DNA of 64,000 nt from Caccocola sp964450835. Lineage in GTDB: Bacteria; Synergistota; Synergistia; Synergistales; Synergistaceae. The notes below the pieces were generated by a model. That model made no database searches and was not told where the DNA came from. It saw nothing but the letters and a program-made list of their open reading frames with translations. How positions within the stretch are numbered: the stretch's first letter is position 1; each line of letters begins with the position of its first letter. This document shows positions 1 to 7,812 of the stretch, piece after piece. A program made the translations under genes and the position numbers. The stretch is from assembly GCA_964450835.1 (NCBI GenBank), contig CAYVEQ010000003.1, positions 6,960 through 70,959 of the forward strand, written 5' to 3'.

Positions 1-81
1 ATTCGTATTTGTCAGGGTTCAATACTGCCGAATATCAAAGCTATAAGGAATAAATTGTAACTTTAACGTAAATTTACTAGG
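1..81. other. Left edge: possible tail of an upstream gene
   Basis: All three forward frames stay open from the window edge until stops at about 44-60, so the end of an upstream gene is likely here but its frame cannot be chosen. The following gene is a TRAP large permease, so by the usual order (DctP-DctQ-DctM) the cut-off gene would be the small permease DctQ. That is inference only. The sequence is AT-rich like the next four genes. Confidence 0.3.
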
Positions 82-1398
82 GTGAGGGTGAATATTAACC
101 AGATGATTGTTATCACTTTATTTTTAACTCTAGCAATATGTTTATCAATGACTATAAGTATAGCCATATCATTAGGAATATCTACAGTTATTGCAGGATT
201 TGTGGCATCAAAAGCACTTGGCATGCAGATGATTACAATGCTTGCCCAGACCACAATAACTGGTTCAGACTCAACAGCACTCTTAGCCATGCCGTTTTTC
301 ATGCTTGTAGGAACACTGATGGATCAGTCTGGTATCGCTAAAAAACTGATTAATGTTGCTGAAGCTATAGTCGGTGAAGTTTCTGGTGGTCTAGCTACTG
401 CGACTATTGTCGCCGCTATGCTGTTTGCGGCAATATCCGGTTCCGGACCGGCAGTTGTTTCAGCCCTCGGTGGTATCCTTATTCCGGCTATGGTATACAG
501 AGGGTATTCTAATGATTACGCCGCAGCAACAGTGGCTTCTGCCGCTACCATAGGTCCGGTCATACCACCGTCAATTCCAATGATAGTATATGCGGTGATT
601 GCTGGCAGCTCTGTCACGGAGTTGTTTATTGGCGGCGTTGTTCCTGGAGTTTTAATGGGAACAGCATTAATTCTCGTAAATTATATTATATCTAAAAAAA
701 GAGGTTATCATGGCATTCCTAGAGACGGAGGCTTCCTTTGGATTTTGAAAAAAATAAAAGAAGGCCTTTTGGCTATCATTATGCCTGTCATAGTGCTCGG
801 CAGTATATACGCTGGAATAGCCACGCCTACGGAGTCAGCCGTCATGGGTGTTATGTACACTCTTGTTATTGGTTGTTTAGTTTTCAAATCACTGAATTTT
901 GCGAAAATTAAAACTGCGCTGATAGACGCAGCTATGCTTTCTGCTCCAGTAATGTTCCTTTTGGGAGGTGCAGCTGTATTCGGAAGACTACTAACTCTTG
1001 AACATATTCCTCAGATGCTAGCTAAGCTTATGTTGGGACTGACAGATAACCGTTATCTGATCTTGCTGCTGATAATGCTTTTCCTGTTAATAACCGGTTG
1101 TTTCATAGATACAACATCAAACATTGTTCTTTTTGCTCCGCTTTTCTGTCCAATTATTACACAGCTTGGCTATTCTCTCATTTACTTCGGAGTTTTGATG
1201 ACAATAAACCTTTGCATCGGTTTTTTAACGCCGCCTCTAGGAATGAACCTTTTTGTAGCAAAAAATATTTCAGGTGCACCCTTAGGAGGAATAGTCAAAG
1301 AAAATATGCCATATCTAACAGTGCTGATAGTTGTCTTGGCTGTATGTGTGGTATGTCCGCCCATAATCACATGGCTGCCTAATGTCGTTGGAAATTAA
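82..1398 (+). CDS. TRAP transporter large permease (DctM family)
   Basis: Membrane subunit of a tripartite ATP-independent periplasmic transporter, which takes up organic acids or amino-acid-like substrates using a sodium or proton gradient. The 438 residues are almost entirely hydrophobic with about a dozen membrane segments. Family-typical stretches are visible: MPFFMLVGTLMDQSG near residue 70, the SGSGPAVVSALG loop, and IGPVIPPS. The start is uncertain: GTG at 82 or 88, or ATG at 103, none with an ideal ribosome site. The periplasmic binding protein and small permease are not in the window and probably lie to the left. It is followed 24 bp later by a peptidase, suggesting co-expression with the next three genes. 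Base composition is much more AT-rich than the window average. Confidence 0.9.
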   Translation: MRVNINQMIVITLFLTLAICLSMTISIAISLGISTVIAGFVASKALGMQMITMLAQTTITGSDSTALLAMPFFMLVGTLMDQSGIAKKLINVAEAIVGEVSGGLATATIVAAMLFAAISGSGPAVVSALGGILIPAMVYRGYSNDYAAATVASAATIGPVIPPSIPMIVYAVIAGSSVTELFIGGVVPGVLMGTALILVNYIISKKRGYHGIPRDGGFLWILKKIKEGLLAIIMPVIVLGSIYAGIATPTESAVMGVMYTLVIGCLVFKSLNFAKIKTALIDAAMLSAPVMFLLGGAAVFGRLLTLEHIPQMLAKLMLGLTDNRYLILLLIMLFLLITGCFIDTTSNIVLFAPLFCPIITQLGYSLIYFGVLMTINLCIGFLTPPLGMNLFVAKNISGAPLGGIVKENMPYLTVLIVVLAVCVVCPPIITWLPNVVGN

Positions 1399-1422
1399 AA
1401 TATGGATTAGGAGGAATAAATT

Positions 1423-2736
1423 ATGGAAAGTATTATGCTGGATAGGATAAAGATTTTAGCTTCTGAAATGAAATCGGGTATGATTGATTTTGCCCAGCGA
1501 TTAATTCGTTGCCCGTCATTGACAGGAGAAGAGAAAGATGTTTCAGATATCCTACTGAAAGAGTTGGACAAGCTTGGTTACAATGAGATCTTTCGAGATG
1601 ACTGGGGTAATATAGTCGGCATCATACACGGCACTAAACCAGGGCCGACAATTATGTTTAACGGTCATATGGATCATGTCGATGTCGGAGCGACCGCCGA
1701 GTGGATGGGTTATGATCCGTACAGCGGAGTTATTGACGTTGCAGAGATATATAATGAAACAGGCACTGAGTTAGAAAAAACTGAAGTAATTCATGGACGG
1801 GCGGCTGCAGATACCAAATGTGGAATTGCATGTCAAGTTTATAGCGGTGCCATCTTGATTCGCCTGAAGAAAGAAGGATTCGATTTTAGCGGCGATTACA
1901 TGGTCAGCTGTGTCGTCATGGAAGAACCAGGCGAACAAATTGGTATGACAGGACTCTACGAAGATACTTTTCCTAAAAAAGGATTACAAATAGATGGTGT
2001 TGTGTCGTGCGAGTCAACTTCATTAAAAATATATTGTGGACACCGCGGTAGGGTTGAATTAAATGTAGAAGTGTCGGGAATTACTAGTCACGGCGCCGCT
2101 CCATGGCTTGGTGTCAATGCAGTTTTAAAAGCAACCAAACTTATCGAAAAAGTAGAAGAAAAGTTTGCAAAAGAATATAAAATAGACGAAAAACTTGGAA
2201 AAGCTAGTATTGCATTAACAGTTATAAGCTGTTCACCAGGGGCAATGTGTGTTGTGCCGGATCGTTGTAATGTTATCTATGACAGACGCTTAGTTCCGAC
2301 AGAAACACCGGAAGATGCTCTCAATGAGATACAGCGCATTATTGATGATTTAACGGCCGAAGACCCCGATTTTCGTGCGAGAGTTACTGTTTCTGCCACT
2401 CCTAGAAAAACCTACACCGGCAAAACTGTTACATTGCCGAACATAAAAGAAGGGTGGCGTATCGATGAAGACCATCCGTTTGTGATAGCGGCATCAAATG
2501 CTCTTCGTAGTATTGGCGAGCCCGTTGCTTATGGATACTGGGATTTTGGGACGGACTTGGCTATGATATGCGGGCGTCATCATATCGCGGCGATTGGCTA
2601 TTCACCTATGCAGGAATTTTATTGCCACAGGCCTGTTGATAAATGCCGGATTGACTTTATGAATCGAGCTCTTGTAGGCAATATTTCCATATTCACAGAA
2701 CTGACTCAGTTGAAGAAAGATGATTTTAAACTTTGA
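1423..2736 (+). CDS. M20 family metallo-hydrolase (YgeY-like)
   Basis: Zinc-dependent amidohydrolase of the ArgE/DapE/YgeY group, which cleaves N-acyl or peptide bonds of small substrates in the cytoplasm. Metal ligands are visible: His82 and Asp84 in GHMDHVD, Asp130 in the AADTKCG stretch, Glu167-Glu168 in MEEPGE, and a late His in YCHRPVD. The length of 437 residues is normal. The ATG at 1423 follows a strong AGGAGG. It sits between the TRAP permease and a second M20 gene, which suggests that imported substrate is hydrolysed in two steps or that two related substrates are handled. The YgeY assignment comes from overall resemblance; the substrate is unknown. Confidence 0.85.
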   Translation: MESIMLDRIKILASEMKSGMIDFAQRLIRCPSLTGEEKDVSDILLKELDKLGYNEIFRDDWGNIVGIIHGTKPGPTIMFNGHMDHVDVGATAEWMGYDPYSGVIDVAEIYNETGTELEKTEVIHGRAAADTKCGIACQVYSGAILIRLKKEGFDFSGDYMVSCVVMEEPGEQIGMTGLYEDTFPKKGLQIDGVVSCESTSLKIYCGHRGRVELNVEVSGITSHGAAPWLGVNAVLKATKLIEKVEEKFAKEYKIDEKLGKASIALTVISCSPGAMCVVPDRCNVIYDRRLVPTETPEDALNEIQRIIDDLTAEDPDFRARVTVSATPRKTYTGKTVTLPNIKEGWRIDEDHPFVIAASNALRSIGEPVAYGYWDFGTDLAMICGRHHIAAIGYSPMQEFYCHRPVDKCRIDFMNRALVGNISIFTELTQLKKDDFKL

Positions 2737-2769
2737 CATCAGTTTCGTCTTAGAAAAGGGGTAACTTAA

Positions 2770-3927
2770 ATGGACTTAAAGGCTTTGGAAGAAATTGCTC
2801 TAACAAGACAGTTAGTAAAAATTGAAAGCAGTAATCCCGGTGCATATGAAGGTAACATATCAGATTTTGTTTATGAGTGGCTTAGGAAAAATACATGCGC
2901 TGAGGTCATTAGAGAAAAAGTCCATGATGGGCGATATAACATTGTAGCAAAACTTAGAGGAAAAACCTCATCTCCAAATCTTGTATATGTATGCCACATG
3001 GATACAGTTCCAATTGGCGACGGATGGCACTATGATGCGCTAAATGCAACTATTATAGAAGATAAAATGTATGGCCGAGGTTCATGTGATATGAAATCAG
3101 GACTTGCTGCCGGAATGCTTGCTTTCAGAAATATAGCGGCGATAAAAGCTAATCTGGAGCATGACTTTCTGTTTATTGCAACTGTCGACGAAGAAGACAC
3201 TATGACAGGCGCTGAACAGATAGTAAAAGATGGCTATGTGAACGCCGAAAGTTACGTGCTTGATGCTGAACCCACAAATCACTTGATTCAGGTTGCGCAC
3301 AAAGGAAAAACCTGGTTTAAATTAACGGTGCACGGACTAGCGGCACATGCAAGCGCACCGCAGAAGGGATGCAGCGCGATAGCGGCAATGGCAGAAATAA
3401 TATGCATAATTAATAGAAAAGTCGCAGCACTGCCTATCCATCAAGAAATGGGTGCGTCATCGGCTACGTTTGGGATTATCAAAGGCGGAACAAATGTCAA
3501 TATAGTTCCTGATGAATGTATTACAATGATTGACATGCGGCTTGTTCCGCCGACTACCAACAAAGAGTCAATTCGATTGGTTGAAGAAGCAATTGCGGAG
3601 GGTGTTTCTAAAGTTCCGGGAACGAGTTGCGAATGCGTGGTTTTTGCGCAACGACCAAGTATAGACAAGGATGATGACTCTTTCCTTCTTGCCAAATTAA
3701 AGACGGCAACCGCAACAGTGACCGGCAAAGAAGCTATTGTTGATTTTTTCCCTGGATATACAGACACCGCTGTTGTAGCTGCTATGACAGGTAACCATAA
3801 TTGTATGTCGTATGGCCCCGGTGATCTTTCTGTCGCTCATAAACCAGATGAATATGTATGTTGTGCTGATATCACAAGATGCGTAAAAGTGCTGACATCT
3901 TTAGCAGAAGATATTTTGCTCAATTGA
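2770..3927 (+). CDS. M20 family metallopeptidase (ArgE/DapE-type)
   Basis: Second cytoplasmic M20 amidohydrolase of the cluster, 385 residues. Ligand motifs: CHMDTVP (His76, Asp78), GRGSCDMKSG (Asp107), VDEED (Glu141-Glu142), a DAEPTNH strand, and a C-terminal VAHKPDE His. The central dimerisation domain is recognisable from HASAPQKG. It differs clearly from the preceding M20 protein, so this is not a recent duplication. An AAAAGGGG ribosome site precedes the ATG. It lies 33 bp after one M20 gene and 15 bp before a LarA-like gene. By family, N-acetyl-ornithine, succinyl-diaminopimelate or acyl-amino-acid substrates are possible; the sequence does not decide. Confidence 0.85.
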   Translation: MDLKALEEIALTRQLVKIESSNPGAYEGNISDFVYEWLRKNTCAEVIREKVHDGRYNIVAKLRGKTSSPNLVYVCHMDTVPIGDGWHYDALNATIIEDKMYGRGSCDMKSGLAAGMLAFRNIAAIKANLEHDFLFIATVDEEDTMTGAEQIVKDGYVNAESYVLDAEPTNHLIQVAHKGKTWFKLTVHGLAAHASAPQKGCSAIAAMAEIICIINRKVAALPIHQEMGASSATFGIIKGGTNVNIVPDECITMIDMRLVPPTTNKESIRLVEEAIAEGVSKVPGTSCECVVFAQRPSIDKDDDSFLLAKLKTATATVTGKEAIVDFFPGYTDTAVVAAMTGNHNCMSYGPGDLSVAHKPDEYVCCADITRCVKVLTSLAEDILLN

Positions 3928-3942
3928 CAAAGAGGTGATCGT

Positions 3943-5226
3943 ATGCGTGCAAGCACTAGTGCTATTTTAAAGAAAATTCAACTACCTCAGATGTTTCGTG
4001 TTAGGCAACTGTTTCCAAGGCCTAAGATCAAACCCTCTGAGATTCATACACACATTGAAAAAATACTCAGTAAAGAACCATTTTGCGCTAAAATAAAACC
4101 AGGAATGCGTATAGCCATAACCGCTGGCTCCCGTGGCGTAGCCAACGTGCCTATAATAACAAAAGCCATAGTAGACTTTGTTAAAAGTAAAAATGCGCTA
4201 CCCTTTATTGTGCCTGCTATGGGAAGCCATGGAAATGCTACAGCAGATGGACAGCTTGGGATTCTTAAGTCATATGGCATTACAGAAGAAAGCATGCAGT
4301 GCCCTATCATTTCATCAATGGAAGTAAAAAAGGTCGGGATAAATGAAGAAGGCATTGATGTCTTCATTGACCGAAACGCAGCCGAAGCTGATGGCATCAT
4401 TGTAAGTTGCCGCATTAAACCCCATACTTCTTTTAGAGGGCGTTTTGAAAGCGGCATAATGAAAATGATGACGATTGGACTTGGCAAGCAAGTTGGAGCC
4501 GAGATGTGCCATAAGGCGGGCTTTAAATATATGGCAAAGTATGTGCCAATGTTTGGTCAGGTCATTTTAAATAATGCCCATGTGTTATATGCAGTTGCAT
4601 CAATTGAAAACGCGTTTGATGAGACTGCGGAAATTGTGGCAGTAGACGCTAAAGACATATATGACCAGGAACCTATATTGTTGCAACGGGCGTTTGAGAA
4701 TATGCCGCGAATTCACGTAGCATCATGTGACCTGTTGATAGTTGACCAAGTTGGAAAATATTTCAGCGGAGATGGTATGGATCCTAATGTTACGGGTTCT
4801 TTTAGCACACCGTATGCAACTGGTGGAATTGCTAAGCAACATATTGTTGTGCTTGATGTAAGTGATAATTCACACGGCAATGCTATGGGCATTGGACATG
4901 CCATTGCGACGACGGAGCGTGCGGTGAAAAAGCTTGATTTGGATGCAATGTACGCAAACGGAGTAACATGTAAGCTTCTCAATGGTTGCAGGATTCCTGC
5001 TTACATGGAAAATGATCGTGACGCAATAAAAATGGGGCTTGCACTTTGTGTGGACTACGATGAGGACAAGCCGCGTATAGTACGCATTCCTAACACTTTA
5101 CATTTGGAGCATATTATGCTCTCGGAGGCGTATTATACAGAGATACAGAATGATGCAAGATTTGTAATAGAAAGTGAGCCGGAGCCGTTTGCTTTTGATT
5201 GTGATGGGAATATAGAATTAATGTAA
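3943..5226 (+). CDS. LarA-like (DUF2088) nickel-pincer isomerase
   Basis: Member of the lactate racemase family, enzymes that use a nickel-pincer nucleotide cofactor to racemise or epimerise 2-hydroxyacids. Residues in the expected places are His96 (GSHG), His161 (KPH) and Lys174 (ESGIMKMM), matching the conserved His and cofactor-linked Lys of LarA by position and context; this alignment was by eye. The 427 residues are about the family length. No larB, larC or larE maturation genes are in the window. Directly downstream of two M20 amidohydrolases and a TRAP permease, it may change the stereochemistry of an imported hydroxy- or amino-acid derivative. The ribosome site AGAGGTG precedes ATG 3943. 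It shares the AT-rich composition of this block. Confidence 0.75.
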   Translation: MRASTSAILKKIQLPQMFRVRQLFPRPKIKPSEIHTHIEKILSKEPFCAKIKPGMRIAITAGSRGVANVPIITKAIVDFVKSKNALPFIVPAMGSHGNATADGQLGILKSYGITEESMQCPIISSMEVKKVGINEEGIDVFIDRNAAEADGIIVSCRIKPHTSFRGRFESGIMKMMTIGLGKQVGAEMCHKAGFKYMAKYVPMFGQVILNNAHVLYAVASIENAFDETAEIVAVDAKDIYDQEPILLQRAFENMPRIHVASCDLLIVDQVGKYFSGDGMDPNVTGSFSTPYATGGIAKQHIVVLDVSDNSHGNAMGIGHAIATTERAVKKLDLDAMYANGVTCKLLNGCRIPAYMENDRDAIKMGLALCVDYDEDKPRIVRIPNTLHLEHIMLSEAYYTEIQNDARFVIESEPEPFAFDCDGNIELM

Positions 5227-5588
5227 CGTTTAGAAAAATCATAGAGAAGTTATATCTCTTGTTTTACTTTACACTCTGTGATTTTCCCCATACTGTTTGA
5301 CTATTCACGGATGCTTCAGAACTCGTGCTTGTGCTGCCTCGCATTTCAGCAGTTAAAGAGGAGGAACACTTAGTAATATGGATACAAAAAGCGAAGGTTT
5401 TCAGCGATGTAAAACCGCTGGAAACCTTTGCCTGCCGGGATTTTTCCAAGTATCGCAGATGGAGTATGTGCAACAATTCTGATTACATGATCCGCGCACG
5501 AACGATAGCGTTTCGTCGATGTTTTAAAGTTAGACATAATCTGAGTTTATTTCGACGCCGACGCGACATTTCGCGCATCGAGGAAGAA
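5227..5588. other. Intergenic region between convergent genes
   Basis: No credible gene. Composition changes here from AT-rich (left) to GC-rich (right), so this may be an edge of transferred DNA. The only structure seen is the hairpin at 5394-5428. Confidence 0.5.
5394..5428 (-). terminator. Hairpin, candidate terminator for the secreted-protein gene
   Basis: A 13-bp stem (AAGGTTTTCAGCG pairing with CGCTGGAAACCTT, one G-T pair) closes a 9-base loop. Read on the minus strand it is followed by CGCTTTTTG, so it could end transcription of the minus-strand gene that stops at 5590. On the plus strand only a weak TTT follows. Confidence 0.45.
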
Positions 5589-5589
5589 A

Positions 5590-6687
5590 TCACAGGTCGC
5601 TCTGTATCTCCGATGTGAAGGGGTAGTAGATGCGAAGCTCGGTGATGCTTCGCAGCGAATCGTCGTTTCGTCCGGCGGACTCGCGCAGTCTCTCCCAGCC
5701 GCCGTTGGCGTAGCGGGCAAGGACGAGCGACTTGCGGCCGTATGAGGACCACATATCCCACATCTTTTCTCCGTCGGCGGGGCCGGAGACGAGTCCGTGC
5801 TTAAAGAGCGGGGATGTGCCGCCGAGCATTGACCTGCCGTCAGCCGGGCCTATTACGAGCCACTGCGTCATCTTCCAGACGTTCTGCATCTCTTTCGAAG
5901 TAAGGGCATGATCCCACGGGATAATCTGGAATCCGCCCGTTACGCCGTGCGGCGTTGTGCTCACATCGATAACGCCGCTGTGGTTGGCGCGTATCCCGCC
6001 CGAGCGCTGAAAGAGCGTTCCCTCAAAACGCCCCGTGCCGCCGAGCGGGACGAGCACGCGGCCGAGAATTTTGTAGCCGTTGGAATACCATGCCGTGACT
6101 CTGCCTCCGGGACGGTTTTCTATGTCGACCATATAGGGGAGTGACGGATCTTCGTACACTTCGATGACCAGAGTGTCGCCCTCCTTCGGCAGATTGTCGG
6201 CGCCGAGCGGGGCGGAGCTCCCGTCGCTGTGGCGCACAGTCACGCGCGAGCCGACTGCGGGAGCCCAAGCGCCGAAAACGCTCTCGCCCGCCTTCGCGTC
6301 AAGCACTATCGAAGAACCGGCCCCGGCCGCCGGAGCGATGGTTTCTTGCGGGATTATGCTGAGGGTTCTTCCATGTCCCTTTTCCAGAGAGACAAGCATG
6401 TGCACCGCGTTTACCGCAGACGCGCAGACGCATCCCGGCTCTCCCCACGCGCTCGCCGTGTAGCCGGGCCAGCGCGTCGTCGTCGGAAGATCCGCCACTG
6501 TCGCGATTTCAAATTCACCCTTGCCTTCCGTCGTGACTGTTACAGGTGCGCCGCGCATCATGGGAATGTCGATTTCAAAAAGTTTCTTGGCTTCAGCCGC
6601 GGCGCAGCGTGCGGCCAGCAGACTGAAGCAGAGCGAAAACGCGGCAAAGACGGCAAAAATGATTTTCTCGGATTTTTTCGGTTTCAA
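5590..6687 (-). CDS. Secreted protein of unknown function
   Basis: I do not recognise a family. From the TTG at 6687, which has a GAGGGAG ribosome site, the protein starts with charged residues and a hydrophobic stretch (IIFAVFAAFSLCFSLLAA) ending in an AAAEA-type signal-peptidase site, so it is probably exported. An upstream ATG at 6744 is also in frame but would bury the signal peptide. The mature part of about 335 residues is rich in Gly, Trp and beta-type segments, with a GCVCASAV cysteine pair and two GPADG repeats near the C-terminus. It stands alone between a PerR-type regulator and a convergent cluster. A moonlighting envelope or surface role is possible but cannot be shown. Confidence 0.65.
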   Translation of the reverse strand: MKPKKSEKIIFAVFAAFSLCFSLLAARCAAAEAKKLFEIDIPMMRGAPVTVTTEGKGEFEIATVADLPTTTRWPGYTASAWGEPGCVCASAVNAVHMLVSLEKGHGRTLSIIPQETIAPAAGAGSSIVLDAKAGESVFGAWAPAVGSRVTVRHSDGSSAPLGADNLPKEGDTLVIEVYEDPSLPYMVDIENRPGGRVTAWYSNGYKILGRVLVPLGGTGRFEGTLFQRSGGIRANHSGVIDVSTTPHGVTGGFQIIPWDHALTSKEMQNVWKMTQWLVIGPADGRSMLGGTSPLFKHGLVSGPADGEKMWDMWSSYGRKSLVLARYANGGWERLRESAGRNDDSLRSITELRIYYPFTSEIQSDL

Positions 6688-7085
6688 AATATTTCTCCCT
6701 CTCCGGCGCAAGTCAGGTAATTTTATAAAATTCTCGCGCGTCAAAAGACTGCGCCCGTGCGCCGGGAAAAATTAAAAACGCAGGGCATCAGGCGAAGTAC
6801 CATCCGCCTCACGTCATATTATAATGCCGGCGAAGACCGCGTAAAGAGATCGGCGCGCGGGAATAAGAAAACTTCCTGCGGAAAGCGTTCGAAAAAGCAA
6901 AATTTCAAAACCTGCAAAGAGAGTCCCGCGGCCGCGCGTGGGCGCAGTGCCTTGCATCAGTGCGTACAAACGCGGCGTGCTAAGTCTCGCGCGTCAGAGA
7001 GGCGGCACGCTTTGCGAAAAATTTGCGGGACCCCTTCGCTCTCGCATGCAAAAGCCCGCCGCGCGCACCCATGCTGCCGCACCCT
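6688..7085. other. Intergenic region upstream of the secreted-protein gene
   Basis: Long GC-rich open frames cross this stretch but lack ribosome sites and resemble nothing. It holds the promoter candidate at 6818-6845 and otherwise nothing I can support. Confidence 0.5.
6818..6845 (-). promoter_or_regulatory. Promoter candidate for the secreted-protein gene
   Basis: On the minus strand TTTACG (6840-6845) and a perfect TATAAT (6818-6823) are separated by 16 bases. The start site would lie about 120 bases before the TTG start codon. Confidence 0.45.
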
Positions 7086-7511
7086 CTATGACTTCGCGCA
7101 GCCGGAGCAGAGACCGTAGAAGAAAATTTCTGTCTGCTCTATCCGCGCGATGCTGCAGCGGATGACTGATACGGAGCCTAAAATTTCATCCTCGTCCACC
7201 GGGATGTCAAAGAGCCGTCCGCACCCGCGGCAGAGAAAATGGCCGTGCGTTTCCGTCGCCGGGTCGAAACAGACTTTTTTGTCGTCAATGCTGAGAATTT
7301 TTATAAGCCCGGCGTCGGCAAGAAGCTGTGCGGTGCTGTAAAGGGTGGCAACGGACATTGCCTCGCGTTCCGAGGAAAGTTCTTTGTAAAGCCTCTCGGC
7401 GGAAGGGTGGTCCTCGCGTCCTTCGAGCTTTCGGAGAATGGCTATGCGCTGTGCCGTTATCTTGGCTCCTCTTTCTTTAAGTACCTCTACAGCGTCGTCG
7501 ACCGTCCACAT
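7086..7511 (-). CDS. Fur/PerR family metalloregulator
   Basis: Cytoplasmic metal-dependent repressor of 141 residues. It has an N-terminal winged helix (KITAQRIAILRKL), His35 in REDHPSAERLY, and the regulatory-site stretch FDPATETHGHF with Asp83, His89 and His91. Structural zinc pairs are CRGC (94/97) and CSGC (135/138). This pattern fits PerR-type peroxide sensors at least as well as Fur. A PerR-like box overlaps its own promoter (7543-7557), which supports autoregulation. No peroxidase or rubrerythrin gene is adjacent, so its targets are elsewhere. Confidence 0.85.
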   Translation of the reverse strand: MWTVDDAVEVLKERGAKITAQRIAILRKLEGREDHPSAERLYKELSSEREAMSVATLYSTAQLLADAGLIKILSIDDKKVCFDPATETHGHFLCRGCGRLFDIPVDEDEILGSVSVIRCSIARIEQTEIFFYGLCSGCAKS

Positions 7512-7542
7512 AGCCGCGCTCCCCCAATGATAACTTCACCGA

Positions 7543-7557
7543 TTTTGATTATTATAA
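7543..7557 (-). promoter_or_regulatory. PerR-like box over the -10 of the regulator's own promoter
   Basis: On the minus strand TTATAATAATCAAAA matches the Bacillus PerR box (TTATAAT, any base, ATTATAA) at 12 of 14 defined positions. It contains a TATAAT at 7551-7556, so bound repressor would block the promoter of the gene starting at 7511. Confidence 0.5.
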
Positions 7558-7643
7558 ATCAAGGCGCCGTGTTTGTATCGGCGCGCCGAGATAACCGCTG
7601 CCCCGCCGCGTTCACGCGCGGACGGGCAAAAATGATTTCAGAC

Positions 7644-7673
7644 TTGCGGATTGACTCGATTTAACGTTATAAT
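7644..7673 (+). promoter_or_regulatory. Promoter candidate for tRNA-Gln and glmU
   Basis: TTGCGG (7644-7649) and TATAAT (7668-7673) are spaced by 18 bases, 14 bases before the tRNA. A TTGACT at 7651 is too close to the -10 to serve. Confidence 0.45.
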
Positions 7674-7687
7674 GACCGTTGCCGTAA

Positions 7688-7763
7688 TGGGGTGTAGCCA
7701 AGCGGCCTAAGGCAGCGGACTTTGACTCCGCCATCGATGGTTCGAGTCCATCCACCCCAGCCA
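7688..7763 (+). tRNA. tRNA-Gln (anticodon TTG)
   Basis: Acceptor TGGGGTG pairs with CACCCCA, discriminator G, and CCA is encoded. The anticodon stem GCGGA/TCCGC carries loop CTTTGAC, giving anticodon TTG. The T arm contains GGTTCGAGTCC. Only 49 bases separate it from glmU, so they may share a transcript. Confidence 0.95.
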
Positions 7764-7812
7764 TTTTTTCGAGCCGAAAAAATCTGAGGCGTTTCTGAAA
7801 GGGGCAGAAATC

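Noticed and set aside
6757..7119. 120-codon plus-strand frame upstream of the PerR gene
   Set aside because: Arg-rich composition without domains or a ribosome site; it also runs into the end of the PerR-type gene.
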